This document shows, piece after piece, positions 16,307 through 25,601 of a stretch of 51,054 bases of DNA. The translations under genes were made by a program, and so were the position numbers. The notes under the pieces are model-generated. The model ran no database searches and had not been told where the DNA came from. It saw nothing but the letters and a program-made list of their open reading frames with translations. This stretch comes from Lysobacterales bacterium (GTDB lineage: Bacteria; Pseudomonadota; Gammaproteobacteria; Xanthomonadales; Rhodanobacteraceae): NCBI GenBank assembly GCA_014338185.1, contig QUBV01000016.1, positions 1-51,054 on the forward strand. The letters run 5' to 3'. How positions within the stretch are numbered: the stretch's first letter is position 1; each line of letters starts with the position of its first letter.

Positions 16307-19300
16307 GTGAGCATGTCCTGGCGGATGCGCCTGCGCCGGCTGTATCGGGCGCTGCTGGGCACGCTCGCGATGGGCGTGATCCTGCTCGGCGTGCTGGCCG
16401 GCATCACCCACCTGGCGATGCCGTGGCTGGCGCGCAACCCGCACGGCGTCGCGCGCTGGCTCGGTGAACGGATCGAGCGCACCGTCAGCATCGGTCATCT
16501 CGACGGCGCATGGTATGGCGGCGGACCGGTCCTGACGCTGCACGATGTGCGCATCGGCGCGCGCGATCCCGCGCAGCCACCGCTGACCCTGCCCAGCGCC
16601 CAGCTCGCGTTCGACCTGTTGGCGCCGCTGCGGCGCGGGCGCGCGTTTTCCGAGTTCCGCATCGACGGCGTCGAGTTGCAGCTGAGCAACGAGCAGGGCC
16701 AGTGGCGCCTGCATGGGCTGGAAGCGGCCGCGGACGCCGGCGCCGCGCAGCAGCCGTTCTCGCTCGGCGCGCTCGGCGCGCTCGAACTCACCCACGCGCG
16801 CCTGCGCATCGTCGATGCACGCCACGGACTGCAGACGCAGCTCACGCTGCCGGTGCTGCGCGTGCTCAATCGCGGCGAGCAGCTGCGCGTGCTCGCGCGC
16901 GTGGCCCCGGGCGAGGGGGACGGTGGCGGCGAACTGTTCGATGTGGTGGCCGACATCGCGCCTGCCGCGCTGTCGGGCACGCTCTACGTGGGTGGGCGTG
17001 ACGTCGACCTCGCCGCCGCACTGGCCGGCCATGCGCCCGCGGGGTTGCGCCTGTCACGCGGGCGCGGCCTGCTGCAGGCGTGGTTACAGCTGCGCGAGGG
17101 CCGGGTCGAGGCCGTGCGCACACGGGTCGATCTGCGCGAGGTGGTGGCGGGCAGCGCTGACACGCTTGCGCCGCAGCCGCGGCTCGCGGTGGAGCCACGC
17201 GCGGCATTCGACCGCCTCGCCTTCAGTGCGCGCTGGTTGCGCGCATCCGGGGGCTGGACGCTGGACCTGGCCGATCTCGTCGCCGGCGCCGGCGATGCGC
17301 CGCCCGCGCGCCTGCGCGTGCAGCGGCGGGGCGAGGCCGAAAACGCGCAATGGTCGGTGGCCGCACGCGCGCTGCCGCTGGAGCCGCTCGGAGCGGTCGC
17401 GATGCTGGGCGAGCCGGTGCCGCCGGCGCTGCGACGCTGGCTGTACCTGGCCCATCCGCGTGGTCGGCTCGATGCGCTCACGCTGCACTGGAACGGCGCC
17501 AACGACTACGAACTGCAGGCGAGCCTGCGCGAGGGCGAGCTTGCGAGCGCGGACTTCGTGCCGGGCGTGGAGCGGCTCGACCTCGACGTGCTCGGCGATG
17601 CGCAGTCGCTGTTGCTGCAGCTGCCGGTGCAGGCCACGCGCGTGACGCTGCCGGCGATGTTCCGGAGGCCGTTCCTGTTCTCGCAGTTGGGCGGCGATGT
17701 GGTACTGCGCCGCGCCGACGCGGGGACATGGCGCATCGAGACCGACCGGATCGTGTTCGAAGGCGAGGGCTATGGCGGCGAACTGCGCGGCGCGGCCGAA
17801 CTCGCAGCCGGGCGGCGCCCGTTCCTCGACCTGTACGCGGTGACGCACCACGGCGAGGTTCCCGCGGCCAAGCTGTTCTGGCCGGTCAACATCATGCCGC
17901 GCACGGCGGTGGTCTGGCTCGACCGCGCGCTGGTGGAGGGGCGCATCGTCGACGGCCGCGTCGCAGTGCGTGGCGACCTGGCCGACTGGCCGTTCCACAA
18001 CCTCGCGGGCCGCTTCATCGCGCGCGCCGAGGTCGACGACGCGACGCTCGACTACCACCCGGCCTGGCCGCGCGCGCAGGACCTGCACGCGGTGGCGTAC
18101 TTCATCAATGACGGCATGCAGGCCGATGCGAGCGCCGCCAGCGCGCTGGGCAATACGGTGCAGGCCGCGAGCGCCACGATTCCAACGTTCCGCGACGCGG
18201 TTCTCGATCTGACGGTGAAGGGTGGCGGCAGCGCGTCCGGCCTGCTCGGCTTCCTGCGTGCGACACCGGTGGGCCGGCGCTGGGCCGAGCCGCTGCGGGA
18301 ACTCGCGCTCGACGGCAGGGGCGCGGTGGAGTTCAACCTCAAGCTGCCGCTCGACGACGTGGACCAGCTCGCGCTCGATGGCAAGGTGCAGCTGCAGGCG
18401 CGCAGTCTCGACCAGGCGCGCTATGGCCAGCACTTCACCGACGTGAGCGGCCTGCTGCAGTTCAGCGCGCAGGGCCTGGCGGCGCACGGGCTCGCGGTCA
18501 CCTACCGCGACCGGCCGGCCCTGCTGTCGATCGACATCGGCAACTCCGTGAGTGATCCCGCGCATGCGTTCGAGGCGCAGCTCGATGGCATCTACACTCC
18601 CGCGCAGGTGTTCGCCGATGCGTCCGTGCTCGCGCCGCTGGTCGCGCAGTTGCAGGGCGAGTCGGCATGGACCGCGCGCGTGGCCGTGGCCAGGCCCGAG
18701 GACGCCGCGACGCCGGTTCGGCTCACGCTCGCGAGCGATCTGGTCGGCACCGCGATCGACCTGCCCGCGCCGCTGGCCAAGCCGGCCGCCGCGAGCTGGC
18801 CGTTGCGCATCGCGCTCGACCTGCCGTACGCGGGGCAGAGAGTGGACCTGCAACTGGCCGACCTGCTCGCGGTCAGCGCGCGGTTGCCGGCGGCCGACAA
18901 GCCGTTCGGCCTGCGCCTGCGGTTCGGCGCCGCCGACGCGGGCGTGCCGCCGATGGGCATCCAGGTCGATGGCAAGCTGGCGCGGCTCGATATCGGGGCG
19001 TGGCTCGAACTTGCGCTTGGCGATGTGGGCGGCGGTGGTGGCGCCTTGCAGACGATCGATCTGCAGGCGGATGAGGTCGTGCTCGGCGGGCGTCATTTCA
19101 GCGACGTGCACCTCGCGATCGACAACCAGCCGGCCACCACGCGCGTGACGATCGACAGTGCGGCGCTGGCGGGGCAGCTCGACATCGCGCGCGCCGACGC
19201 CTCGCGCGGCATCGAGGCCCGGTTCGCGCGCGTGCACTGGCCCGAGGCGCCACCGGGCAAGGACGCCGCGGCCACGCCCACGGCGGTGGCGCCGGCCGCG

Positions 19301-20143
19301 CTGCCGCCGCTGCATCTGGTGGTCGACGACCTGCGGCTGGGCAGCGCGAGCTTTGGCAGCGCGCGTTTCGACAGCCACCCGATCGCCGATGGCATGCAGA
19401 TCGACCTGCTGCGCACCGATTCGCCCAACATCCGCATGCAGGCGCAGGGCGAGTGGACCGGCAGCGCCGGTGCCAACCGCTCGCGCATGTCGGTCCGGCT
19501 GGATGCGCAGGATGTGGGGCGCATGCTCGATGCGTTGGGCTACGCCGGACTCATCGAGGGTGGTGCAACCACCGCGCACATCGACGCGAGCTGGCCGGGT
19601 CCGCCGTCGGCGTTCGCGCTGGCCGACCTCGACGGCAGCCTCACGATCGAGATCGCCGACGGCCGCATCCCAGACGCCAAGCCGGGCGCGGGGCGCATCT
19701 TCGGCCTGCTCTCGATCACCGAGATCCCGCGCCGCCTGAGCCTGGACTTCAGCGACTTCTTCAAGTCCGGTCTCGGTTTCAATTCGATCAAGGGCACGTT
19801 CAAGCTCGGCGATGGCAACGCCTGGACCGAACGCCTGTACGTGGACAGCCCAGCGGCCGAGATCACCGTGAGCGGCCGCACCGGCCTGCGCGCGCGTGAC
19901 TACGACCAGCGCCTCGTGGTCGAGCCGCGCGCCGGGGCGACGTTGCCGCTGGTGGGCGCGATCGCGGGCGGTCCGGTCGGCGCCGCCGCCGGCCTCGTCG
20001 CGCAGGGCCTGCTCAACAAGCCGATCGGACAGGCGGTCAAGCGCGAATACACGGTGACCGGTTCGTGGGACCATCCCGAGTTCACGCCCGTGGTCACCGC
20101 CCAGACCGAGCGCAAGCCGGGGCCGACGCGGCCACAGCGCTGA
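16307..20143 (+). CDS. yhdP: YhdP-family AsmA-like intermembrane phospholipid transport protein
   Basis: YhdP is an inner-membrane protein with a large periplasmic groove that moves phospholipids to the outer membrane. The 1278-residue product has one N-terminal transmembrane helix (about 16-38, LLGTLAMGVILLGVLAGITHLAM) and then repetitive beta-rich repeats. It ends with an AsmA-like C-terminal region (RIFGLLSITEIPRRLSLDFSDFF, then GFNSIKGTFKLGDG, and TVTGSWDHPEFTPV). The start could be GTG at 16307, with GGGAG 11 bases upstream, or ATG two codons later. The length is right for the family. It follows rng by 24 bases and is probably in its operon. Confidence 0.93.
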   Translation: MSMSWRMRLRRLYRALLGTLAMGVILLGVLAGITHLAMPWLARNPHGVARWLGERIERTVSIGHLDGAWYGGGPVLTLHDVRIGARDPAQPPLTLPSAQLAFDLLAPLRRGRAFSEFRIDGVELQLSNEQGQWRLHGLEAAADAGAAQQPFSLGALGALELTHARLRIVDARHGLQTQLTLPVLRVLNRGEQLRVLARVAPGEGDGGGELFDVVADIAPAALSGTLYVGGRDVDLAAALAGHAPAGLRLSRGRGLLQAWLQLREGRVEAVRTRVDLREVVAGSADTLAPQPRLAVEPRAAFDRLAFSARWLRASGGWTLDLADLVAGAGDAPPARLRVQRRGEAENAQWSVAARALPLEPLGAVAMLGEPVPPALRRWLYLAHPRGRLDALTLHWNGANDYELQASLREGELASADFVPGVERLDLDVLGDAQSLLLQLPVQATRVTLPAMFRRPFLFSQLGGDVVLRRADAGTWRIETDRIVFEGEGYGGELRGAAELAAGRRPFLDLYAVTHHGEVPAAKLFWPVNIMPRTAVVWLDRALVEGRIVDGRVAVRGDLADWPFHNLAGRFIARAEVDDATLDYHPAWPRAQDLHAVAYFINDGMQADASAASALGNTVQAASATIPTFRDAVLDLTVKGGGSASGLLGFLRATPVGRRWAEPLRELALDGRGAVEFNLKLPLDDVDQLALDGKVQLQARSLDQARYGQHFTDVSGLLQFSAQGLAAHGLAVTYRDRPALLSIDIGNSVSDPAHAFEAQLDGIYTPAQVFADASVLAPLVAQLQGESAWTARVAVARPEDAATPVRLTLASDLVGTAIDLPAPLAKPAAASWPLRIALDLPYAGQRVDLQLADLLAVSARLPAADKPFGLRLRFGAADAGVPPMGIQVDGKLARLDIGAWLELALGDVGGGGGALQTIDLQADEVVLGGRHFSDVHLAIDNQPATTRVTIDSAALAGQLDIARADASRGIEARFARVHWPEAPPGKDAAATPTAVAPAALPPLHLVVDDLRLGSASFGSARFDSHPIADGMQIDLLRTDSPNIRMQAQGEWTGSAGANRSRMSVRLDAQDVGRMLDALGYAGLIEGGATTAHIDASWPGPPSAFALADLDGSLTIEIADGRIPDAKPGAGRIFGLLSITEIPRRLSLDFSDFFKSGLGFNSIKGTFKLGDGNAWTERLYVDSPAAEITVSGRTGLRARDYDQRLVVEPRAGATLPLVGAIAGGPVGAAAGLVAQGLLNKPIGQAVKREYTVTGSWDHPEFTPVVTAQTERKPGPTRPQR

Positions 20144-20207
20144 TTTATCTAAGGTTTTCGCCTGCGGTGGTTGTGCAGCCGGCGACGCGCCCCCATTGAG
20201 CATGCGT

Positions 20208-20213
20208 CATACT
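20208..20213 (+). promoter_or_regulatory. Putative -10 for tldD
   Basis: CATACT followed by CGCGCTGCGC lies 46 bases upstream of tldD. No good -35 is visible. Confidence 0.35.
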
Positions 20214-20259
20214 CGCGCTGCGCCCGCAGTGCGTCCCGCCCGTCGAGTGAACCCTGCCC

Positions 20260-21699
20260 ATGTCCGACCTCATCCGCACCGCCGAACGCCAACTGCTCAC
20301 GCCGGGTGGCCTGGCCACCCGCGATCTCGATCGCGTGTTCGCGAGCCTCATGGGCCCTGCCATCGACGCCGCCGACCTGTACTTCCAGCATTCGCGCAGC
20401 GAGGCCTGGGTGCTTGAGGACGGCATCGTCAAGGACGGCAGCCATTCGATCGAGCAGGGCGTGGGCGTGCGCGCACTGTCGGGCGAAAAGGCGGGTTTCG
20501 CCTATTCCGACGAGATCGTGCTGCCCGCATTGCTCGAAGCCGCCGGTGCCGCGCGCGCGATCGCGCATGCGGGCGCCAACGGCGTGGGCAAGCCGCTGGC
20601 GATCGCGCCAGCGCGCGCGCTGTATCCGCCGGTCGACCCGATCGATACGCTCTCCAACGAGGCCAAGATCGCGGTCTTGCGCGAAGTCGATGCGTACTGC
20701 CGAGCGGCAGATCCACGCGTGCAGCAGGTCATCGTGAGCCTGGCGGCCACGCTCGACACCGTGCTCATCGCCCATTCCGACGGCACGCTCGCGGCCGACG
20801 TGCGCCCGCTGGTGCGCCTCAACGTTCAGGTGATCGCCGAAGCCGACGGCCGCCGCGAGAGCGGCAGCAGCGGCGGCGGCGGGCGCTACGGCCTGGACGA
20901 ACTGCTGGCCGGTGGCCGCGCGCGCGAGTTTGCCCGCGAAGCCGTGCGCAGCGCGCTGGTCAACCTCGAGGCGGTGCCGGCGCCGGCCGGCACCATGACC
21001 GTGGTGCTCGGCCCGGGCTGGCCGGGCGTGTTGCTGCACGAGGCCATCGGCCACGGCTTCGAGGGCGACTTCAACCGCAAGGGCACGTCGGCGTTTGCCG
21101 GCATGCTCGGCGAGGCGGTGGCGGCGCGCGGCGTCACCGTGGTCGATGACGGGGCGCTGCCGGGACGGCGCGGCTCGCTGTCGATCGACGATGAAGGCAC
21201 GCCCACGCGGCGCACCGTGCTGGTCGAGGACGGCGTGATGAAGGGCGTGATGCAGGACAAGCTCAACGCCCGGCTCATGCGCGCGCAGCCGACCGGCAAC
21301 GGCCGGCGCGAGTCCTTCGCGCACCTGCCGATGCCGCGCATGACCAACACCTACATGCTGCCCGGCGCACACGATCCGGGCGAGATCATCGCCTCGGTCG
21401 GACGTGGCCTGTACGCGGTCAACTTCGGTGGCGGCCAGGTCGACATCACCAATGGCAAGTTCACGTTCTCGGCCAGCGAGGCCTACCTGATCGAAAACGG
21501 CCGCATCACGCGCCCGGTCAAGGGCGCGACGCTGATCGGCGCGGGCGCCGAGGTGCTCAAGCGCGTGTCGATGATCGGCAACGACCTCAAGCTCGACGAA
21601 GGCGTCGGCGTCTGCGGCAAGGACGGCCAGAGCGTGCCGGTCGGCGTGGGCCAGCCCACGCTGCGCATCGATTCGATGACGGTGGGCGGTACCGCTTGA
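20260..21699 (+). CDS. tldD: Metalloprotease TldD
   Basis: TldD is the zinc protease subunit of the TldD/PmbA heterodimer, which degrades unfolded peptides and matures some ribosomal peptides. The 479-residue protein contains the HExxxH motif as HEAIGH (260-265), the conserved [12 protein letters not shown] stretch and the C-terminal Gly-rich [13 protein letters not shown]. Length and start match the family. It is downstream of yhdP with about 115 bases between and its own likely -10. Its partner pmbA lies two genes on, separated by the opposite-strand yjgA. Confidence 0.96.
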   Translation: MSDLIRTAERQLLTPGGLATRDLDRVFASLMGPAIDAADLYFQHSRSEAWVLEDGIVKDGSHSIEQGVGVRALSGEKAGFAYSDEIVLPALLEAAGAARAIAHAGANGVGKPLAIAPARALYPPVDPIDTLSNEAKIAVLREVDAYCRAADPRVQQVIVSLAATLDTVLIAHSDGTLAADVRPLVRLNVQVIAEADGRRESGSSGGGGRYGLDELLAGGRAREFAREAVRSALVNLEAVPAPAGTMTVVLGPGWPGVLLHEAIGHGFEGDFNRKGTSAFAGMLGEAVAARGVTVVDDGALPGRRGSLSIDDEGTPTRRTVLVEDGVMKGVMQDKLNARLMRAQPTGNGRRESFAHLPMPRMTNTYMLPGAHDPGEIIASVGRGLYAVNFGGGQVDITNGKFTFSASEAYLIENGRITRPVKGATLIGAGAEVLKRVSMIGNDLKLDEGVGVCGKDGQSVPVGVGQPTLRIDSMTVGGTA

Positions 21700-21757
21700 G
21701 CGCCGTGCCGGGCGTGGCCGAGGCGCAGCGCACCGGCGGCGCCGCCACGGGCACGCG

Positions 21758-22291
21758 TTACCCGGCGTCGGCCTGCGCTGCGCGCACGATCATGCGGAAC
21801 AGTTCGCGCTGGGCGTGGGGCGGGTTGCCCGCCGCGCGCTCACGCAGCGCATTGCGTACGAGTTGGCGCAGCTGCTGGCGATCGGCTGCGGGATGCTCGG
21901 CGATGAAGTCGGCCAGTGCGCCGTCGCCCTCGTCGAGGAGGCGCTCGCGCCAGCGCTCGCTGCGGTGCAGTGCGGCGGCTTCGCGCTGGGTGTGGCCGCG
22001 GTCCTCGCCGAGCACGCCGCGGATGGCCGCCAGCGCAGGCTCGTCGAGGCTGCGCAACTGCTTGGCCAGGTACTGGGTCTGGCGCTTGCGGGCGATGTGC
22101 GCGCTGACCGCGCGCGTGCGCTGCACCTCGGCGCGCAAGTCCTCGGTCAGCGGCACGCGGGCGAGCTGCGCGGGGCTGAGACCGGCCAGGGTCGCCGCCA
22201 GCTGCAGCACGTCCAGCGCCTCGCGGCGGCGCTGGCTGCGACTGGGCGCGTCGTGGCTGGGCGAATCGTGCGGGCTTTCGCTATCGTGCAT
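21758..22291 (-). CDS. yjgA: YjgA/DarP ribosome-associated assembly factor
   Basis: The 177-residue protein belongs to the YjgA (DarP) family, which helps late 50S subunit assembly. It has an acidic, His/Ser-rich N-terminus (MHDSESPHDSPSHDAPSRSQRRREALDVL), then LPLTEDLR-like and RKRQTQYLAKQLRSLD motifs, and a C-terminal RNALRERAAGNPPHAQRELFRMI typical of the family. The start at 22291 is the only sensible ATG. It converges with tldD and diverges from pmbA with only 21 bases between the two start codons. Confidence 0.9.
   Translation of the reverse strand: MHDSESPHDSPSHDAPSRSQRRREALDVLQLAATLAGLSPAQLARVPLTEDLRAEVQRTRAVSAHIARKRQTQYLAKQLRSLDEPALAAIRGVLGEDRGHTQREAAALHRSERWRERLLDEGDGALADFIAEHPAADRQQLRQLVRNALRERAAGNPPHAQRELFRMIVRAAQADAG
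22282..22287 (+). promoter_or_regulatory. Putative -10 for pmbA inside the yjgA start region
   Basis: TATCGT followed by GCATCG would start transcription near 22294, 19 bases before the pmbA GTG. It overlaps the first codons of yjgA on the other strand. There is no -35. Confidence 0.3.
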
Positions 22292-22312
22292 CGGAATGGA
22301 CGGGACATCACA

Positions 22313-23668
22313 GTGAACTTGAGCGTCGACGACAAAGATACCAGCTTGGCCGATCTCGACCGGCTCGCGCAGATCGCCCAGGACGTGGTGGCGCGCGCGC
22401 GGCGCAGCGGCGCCAGCGCGGCCGATGCCGCGGCCAGCATCGACACCGGGCTCGCGGTCGGCGTGCGCCTGGGCGAGGTGGAAACCGTGGAACGCACGCG
22501 CGATCGCGCCGTGTCGGTGACGGTCTACTTCGGCCAGCGCAAGGGTTCGGCGACCACCGCGGACCTCGATCCAGCCTCGATCGGGCAGACCGTCGAGCAT
22601 GCCTGCGCGATCGCGCGCCACACCGAACCGGACCCGGCCAACGGGCTGGCCGACCCGGCCCTGCTCGCGAGCACGATCCCGGACCTCGACCTGTGGCATC
22701 CGTGGGACCTCACGCCCGCGCAGGCGATCGCGCTCGGCGTGGAGATCGAGGCGGCCGGCCGCGCGCAGGATGCGCGCATCAGCAATTCCGACGGCGCGTC
22801 GGTGCAGTCGGGGGGCTCGCTGACGGCCTATGCCAACAGCGACGGCTTCATCGGCTGCGAGCGCGCCACCCATCATTCGGTGTCGGTCGCGCTGATCGCC
22901 GAAGACGACGCCGGCATGCAGCGCGACTACTGGTACGACAGCGTGCGCCGCGCAGCCGATTTCGCCTCGCCATCATCGATCGGCATCAAGGCCGCGCAGC
23001 GCACGCTGGCGCGGCTGGGCGCACAACGTCTGTCGACGCGGCAATGCCCGGTGCTGTTCGCGCCCGAGGCTGCACGCAGCCTCATCGGCCATTTCCTGTC
23101 GGCCGCCAGCGGCGGCGCGCTGTACCGGCGTGCGAGTTTCCTGGTCGACCAGCTCGGTCAGCGCCTGTTTCCGCCGTGGCTGCAGCTGGTCGAGCGGCCG
23201 CACATCCCGCGTGGCCTGGGTTCGACCGCGTTCGATGCCGAGGGCGTGGCCACGCGTGATTCGGACCTCGTGCGCGATGGTGTGCTGGCGCGCTACATCC
23301 TCGGCAGCTACTCGGCGCGCAAGCTCGGCCTGCAGTCCACCGGCAACGCGGGCGGCGTGCAGAACATCGTGCTCGAACCCGGCGCGGACGACCTGCCGGC
23401 CCTGCTGCGGCGCATGGGCAGCGGCCTGCTCGTGACCGAGCTCATGGGTCAGGGCGTGTCGCTGATCACGGGCGACTATTCGCGAGGCGCGAGCGGGTTC
23501 TGGGTCGAGCAGGGCGAACTGGCCTATCCGGTCGAGGAGATCACCATCGCGGGCAACCTGCGCGACATGTACGCCAACCTCGTTGCGGTCGGCAGCGATG
23601 TCGATCCGCGCTCGCACATCCTCACCGGCTCGCTGCTGCTCGAACGCATGACGATCGCGGGCGAGTGA
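22313..23668 (+). CDS. pmbA: Metalloprotease PmbA (TldE)
   Basis: PmbA/TldE is the non-zinc partner of TldD. The frame is open far upstream, but the family-type N-terminus starts at GTG 22313 (VNLSVDDKDTSLADLDRLAQIAQDVV), giving 451 residues, the normal size. Features include GASAADAAASIDTGLAVGVRLGEVETVERTRD, HHSVSVALIAED and the C-terminal GASGFWVEQGELAYPVEEITIAGNL. No HExxxH is present, as expected. An earlier start would overlap yjgA completely and is unlikely. Confidence 0.93.
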   Translation: MNLSVDDKDTSLADLDRLAQIAQDVVARARRSGASAADAAASIDTGLAVGVRLGEVETVERTRDRAVSVTVYFGQRKGSATTADLDPASIGQTVEHACAIARHTEPDPANGLADPALLASTIPDLDLWHPWDLTPAQAIALGVEIEAAGRAQDARISNSDGASVQSGGSLTAYANSDGFIGCERATHHSVSVALIAEDDAGMQRDYWYDSVRRAADFASPSSIGIKAAQRTLARLGAQRLSTRQCPVLFAPEAARSLIGHFLSAASGGALYRRASFLVDQLGQRLFPPWLQLVERPHIPRGLGSTAFDAEGVATRDSDLVRDGVLARYILGSYSARKLGLQSTGNAGGVQNIVLEPGADDLPALLRRMGSGLLVTELMGQGVSLITGDYSRGASGFWVEQGELAYPVEEITIAGNLRDMYANLVAVGSDVDPRSHILTGSLLLERMTIAGE

Positions 23669-23744
23669 GGCCATGACCTCCAGCCATTGACGCCGCGCGT
23701 GGATGCGGCACCATGGCAGGCATCATCCACGCGGGAGATCGGTG

Positions 23745-24161
23745 ATGAGCGAGCTCGACAACCTGACTGCGGCACCCCCTCCGCCCGATTCGGCCACGCC
23801 GCCGTCGGGGGACGAGCGCACCTGGGCGCTCATGGGCCACCTGTCGGCATTCACCGCCTTCGTCACCGGCGGCCTGGGCAGCATGCTCGGGCCGCTCGTG
23901 GTGTGGCTGATCAAGCGCGACACCATGCCGTTCGTGGCCGACCAGGCCAAGGAAGCGCTCAATTTCAACATCACGGTGTTCATCATCGGCTGCGTGCTGG
24001 TGCTGTTTTCGATCGTGACCTTCGGCATCGGCCTGCTGCTGGCATGGCCGCTGGGCATCGCGCTGTTCATCGGTTGGGTGGTGCTCACGATTCTCGCCGC
24101 GATCAAGGCCAACGAGGGCGTGGCCTATCGCTATCCGTGGACGCTGCGCCTGGTGAAGTAG
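23745..24161 (+). CDS. DUF4870-family membrane protein
   Basis: The 138-residue protein has a Pro-rich cytoplasmic N-terminus and the DUF4870 pattern: ERTWALMGHLSAFTAFV, LGPLVVWLIKRDTMPFVADQAKEALNFNI, then two more transmembrane segments. Members are small four-helix membrane proteins of unknown role. GGGAGATCGGTG precedes the ATG at 23745; 14 codons upstream in frame are Arg/His-rich and unlikely to be coding. It follows pmbA by 76 bases and ends just before a hairpin shared with the convergent ispA. Confidence 0.85.
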   Translation: MSELDNLTAAPPPPDSATPPSGDERTWALMGHLSAFTAFVTGGLGSMLGPLVVWLIKRDTMPFVADQAKEALNFNITVFIIGCVLVLFSIVTFGIGLLLAWPLGIALFIGWVVLTILAAIKANEGVAYRYPWTLRLVK

Positions 24162-24174
24162 CGCTTGGGGGCCG

Positions 24175-24207
24175 GCGCGCACTCGCGCGTCTGGCGCGAG
24201 TGCGCGC
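24175..24207. terminator. Long perfect GC hairpin between convergent genes
   Basis: GCGCGCACTCGCGC at 24175-24188 pairs perfectly with 24194-24207 across a five-base loop: a 14-bp stem, with no T-tract. It lies between the DUF4870 gene and the 3' end of ispA and can act on both strands. Probably a bidirectional terminator or RNA-end stabiliser. Confidence 0.55.
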
Positions 24208-24258
24208 ATGGCGCGGGGGCGGTCGTGGACCGGGTGTCTATCCGGTCGCCGCTGGCGC

Positions 24259-25152
24259 TCAGCTTGCGCGTTCGGCGACGAAGCGGGCGAGGTCGCGCAG
24301 CGCGCAGGCGGGCGCACCGAGGGTGGCCGCCGCGTCGAGCGCGCGCGCCGTGAGCGCGGCCAGCTCGGCTCGCGAGGCGGCCACGCCGAGGATCGCAGGA
24401 TAGGTCGGCTTGTTGGCGGCAAGGTCCTTGCCTGCGGTCTTGCCGAGCTGGTCGGTCGCGCCTTCGATGTCGAGCAGGTCGTCGCGGATCTGGAACGCGA
24501 GCCCGACCGCGTGGCCGTAGTCGTCGAGGGCGGCGAGCGTGGCCGCGTCGTGGCATCCGGCCGCAAGCGCGCCCAGCCGCACCGAGGCGCGGATGAGCGC
24601 TCCGGTCTTGTGCACGTGCATGCGCTCGAGTTCATCGTGGGTGAGCGCCTGGCCGACCGCGGCCAGGTCCAGTGCCTGGCCGCCGGCCATGCCGTGCGAG
24701 CCGCAGGCGGTGGCAAGCACGCGCAGCATGTCGAGCTGCGTGGCAGGCGCATGTGCCAGCAGCGCATCGGCCGCGAGCACCTCGAATGCGAGTGCCTGCA
24801 GCGCATCACCGGCCAGGATCGCCGTCGCCTCGCCGAACGCGACGTGGCAGGTCGGCCGGCCGCGCCGCAGCGCATCGTCATCCATCGCCGGCAGGTCGTC
24901 GTGCACGAGCGAGTAGGCGTGGATCAGCTCGACCGCGACCGCGCTCGAATCAAGCCGTTCCGGCGCGGCGCCGAAGGCGCGGCCGGTCGCATACACGAGC
25001 AGCGGACGCAGGCGCTTGCCACCGCCGAGCACGGCGTAGCGCATCGCACGGTGCAACTGGGTGGGGACCTGCGTGGCGTCGGGCAGCGCGGCTGCGAGCG
25101 CCTCATCGGCGCGCGCCGACAGCGCCAGCAATTCGGGGGTGAGTTCGTTCAA
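24259..25152 (-). CDS. ispA: Farnesyl diphosphate synthase (geranyltranstransferase)
   Basis: IspA joins IPP to DMAPP/GPP to make farnesyl diphosphate for undecaprenyl phosphate, quinone and heme O synthesis. The protein has GGGKRLRPLLVYATG, the first Asp-rich motif DDLPAMDDD, HKTGALI, and the second motif FQIRDDLLD. No ATG fits. TTG at 25152 gives MNELTPELL... and 297 residues, the family length, so I take it as the start, although its Shine-Dalgarno is weak. It lies 155 bases downstream of xseB, the usual xseB-ispA order. No dxs gene follows. Confidence 0.93.
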   Translation of the reverse strand: MNELTPELLALSARADEALAAALPDATQVPTQLHRAMRYAVLGGGKRLRPLLVYATGRAFGAAPERLDSSAVAVELIHAYSLVHDDLPAMDDDALRRGRPTCHVAFGEATAILAGDALQALAFEVLAADALLAHAPATQLDMLRVLATACGSHGMAGGQALDLAAVGQALTHDELERMHVHKTGALIRASVRLGALAAGCHDAATLAALDDYGHAVGLAFQIRDDLLDIEGATDQLGKTAGKDLAANKPTYPAILGVAASRAELAALTARALDAAATLGAPACALRDLARFVAERAS

Positions 25153-25307
25153 GGCGCGATGTCTCGGGGCGTGGTGGCAGGGGCTGGGGTGGCGGCGCCG
25201 ACCCCGGGTGTCGGGCGCGGGCCCGCAGGTCGCGCGCGGGCGCGGTGTGGGGGAGTGGCGGCTGCCGCGGCACGCTCGCGCCAGATCAGGCCGGGGCTGC
25301 GCGATGC

Positions 25308-25568
25308 TCAGGGCGGATCGTGCAGGTCTCCCTCGAACGGCCGCGCCGATTCGGGCGCATCGGCGTCGAGCAACTGGTTCACGCGCAGCTTGGCGCGGTC
25401 GAGGGCACCCTGGCAATCGCGATACAGGGCGATGCCGCGCTCGAAGGATTGCAGTGAATCATCGAGGCTGAGCTCACCCTGTTCCATGCGCACGACCAGC
25501 TGCTCGAGTTCGTCGAGCGACTGTTCGAACGAGGCGGGAGCGGGCGGTGCGGCAGGCTGCTTCGGCAT
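25308..25568 (-). CDS. xseB: Exodeoxyribonuclease VII small subunit
   Basis: XseB forms a coiled helical shell around XseA to make exonuclease VII, which degrades single-stranded DNA. The 86-residue protein has FEQSLDELEQLVVRMEQGELSLDDSLQSFERGIALYRDCQ, the family core almost unchanged, flanked by Pro/Ala-rich ends. It sits between tilS and ispA on the same strand, as in many proteobacteria. xseA is elsewhere. Confidence 0.95.
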   Translation of the reverse strand: MPKQPAAPPAPASFEQSLDELEQLVVRMEQGELSLDDSLQSFERGIALYRDCQGALDRAKLRVNQLLDADAPESARPFEGDLHDPP

Positions 25569-25601
25569 GGGCGCGAACGCTAGCGCAGCAGCGCGGCAAG
25601 A

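Noticed and set aside
17084-20203. Open frame of over 1000 codons antisense to yhdP
   Set aside because: High GC makes stops rare. The product is Arg/Ala/Gln-rich without domains, while the other strand encodes the known YhdP family.
24175-24207. Insertion-sequence end or small-RNA gene
   Set aside because: Perfect hairpin with no transposase and no target duplication. Similar hairpins recur at other convergent ends, so a terminator role is preferred.
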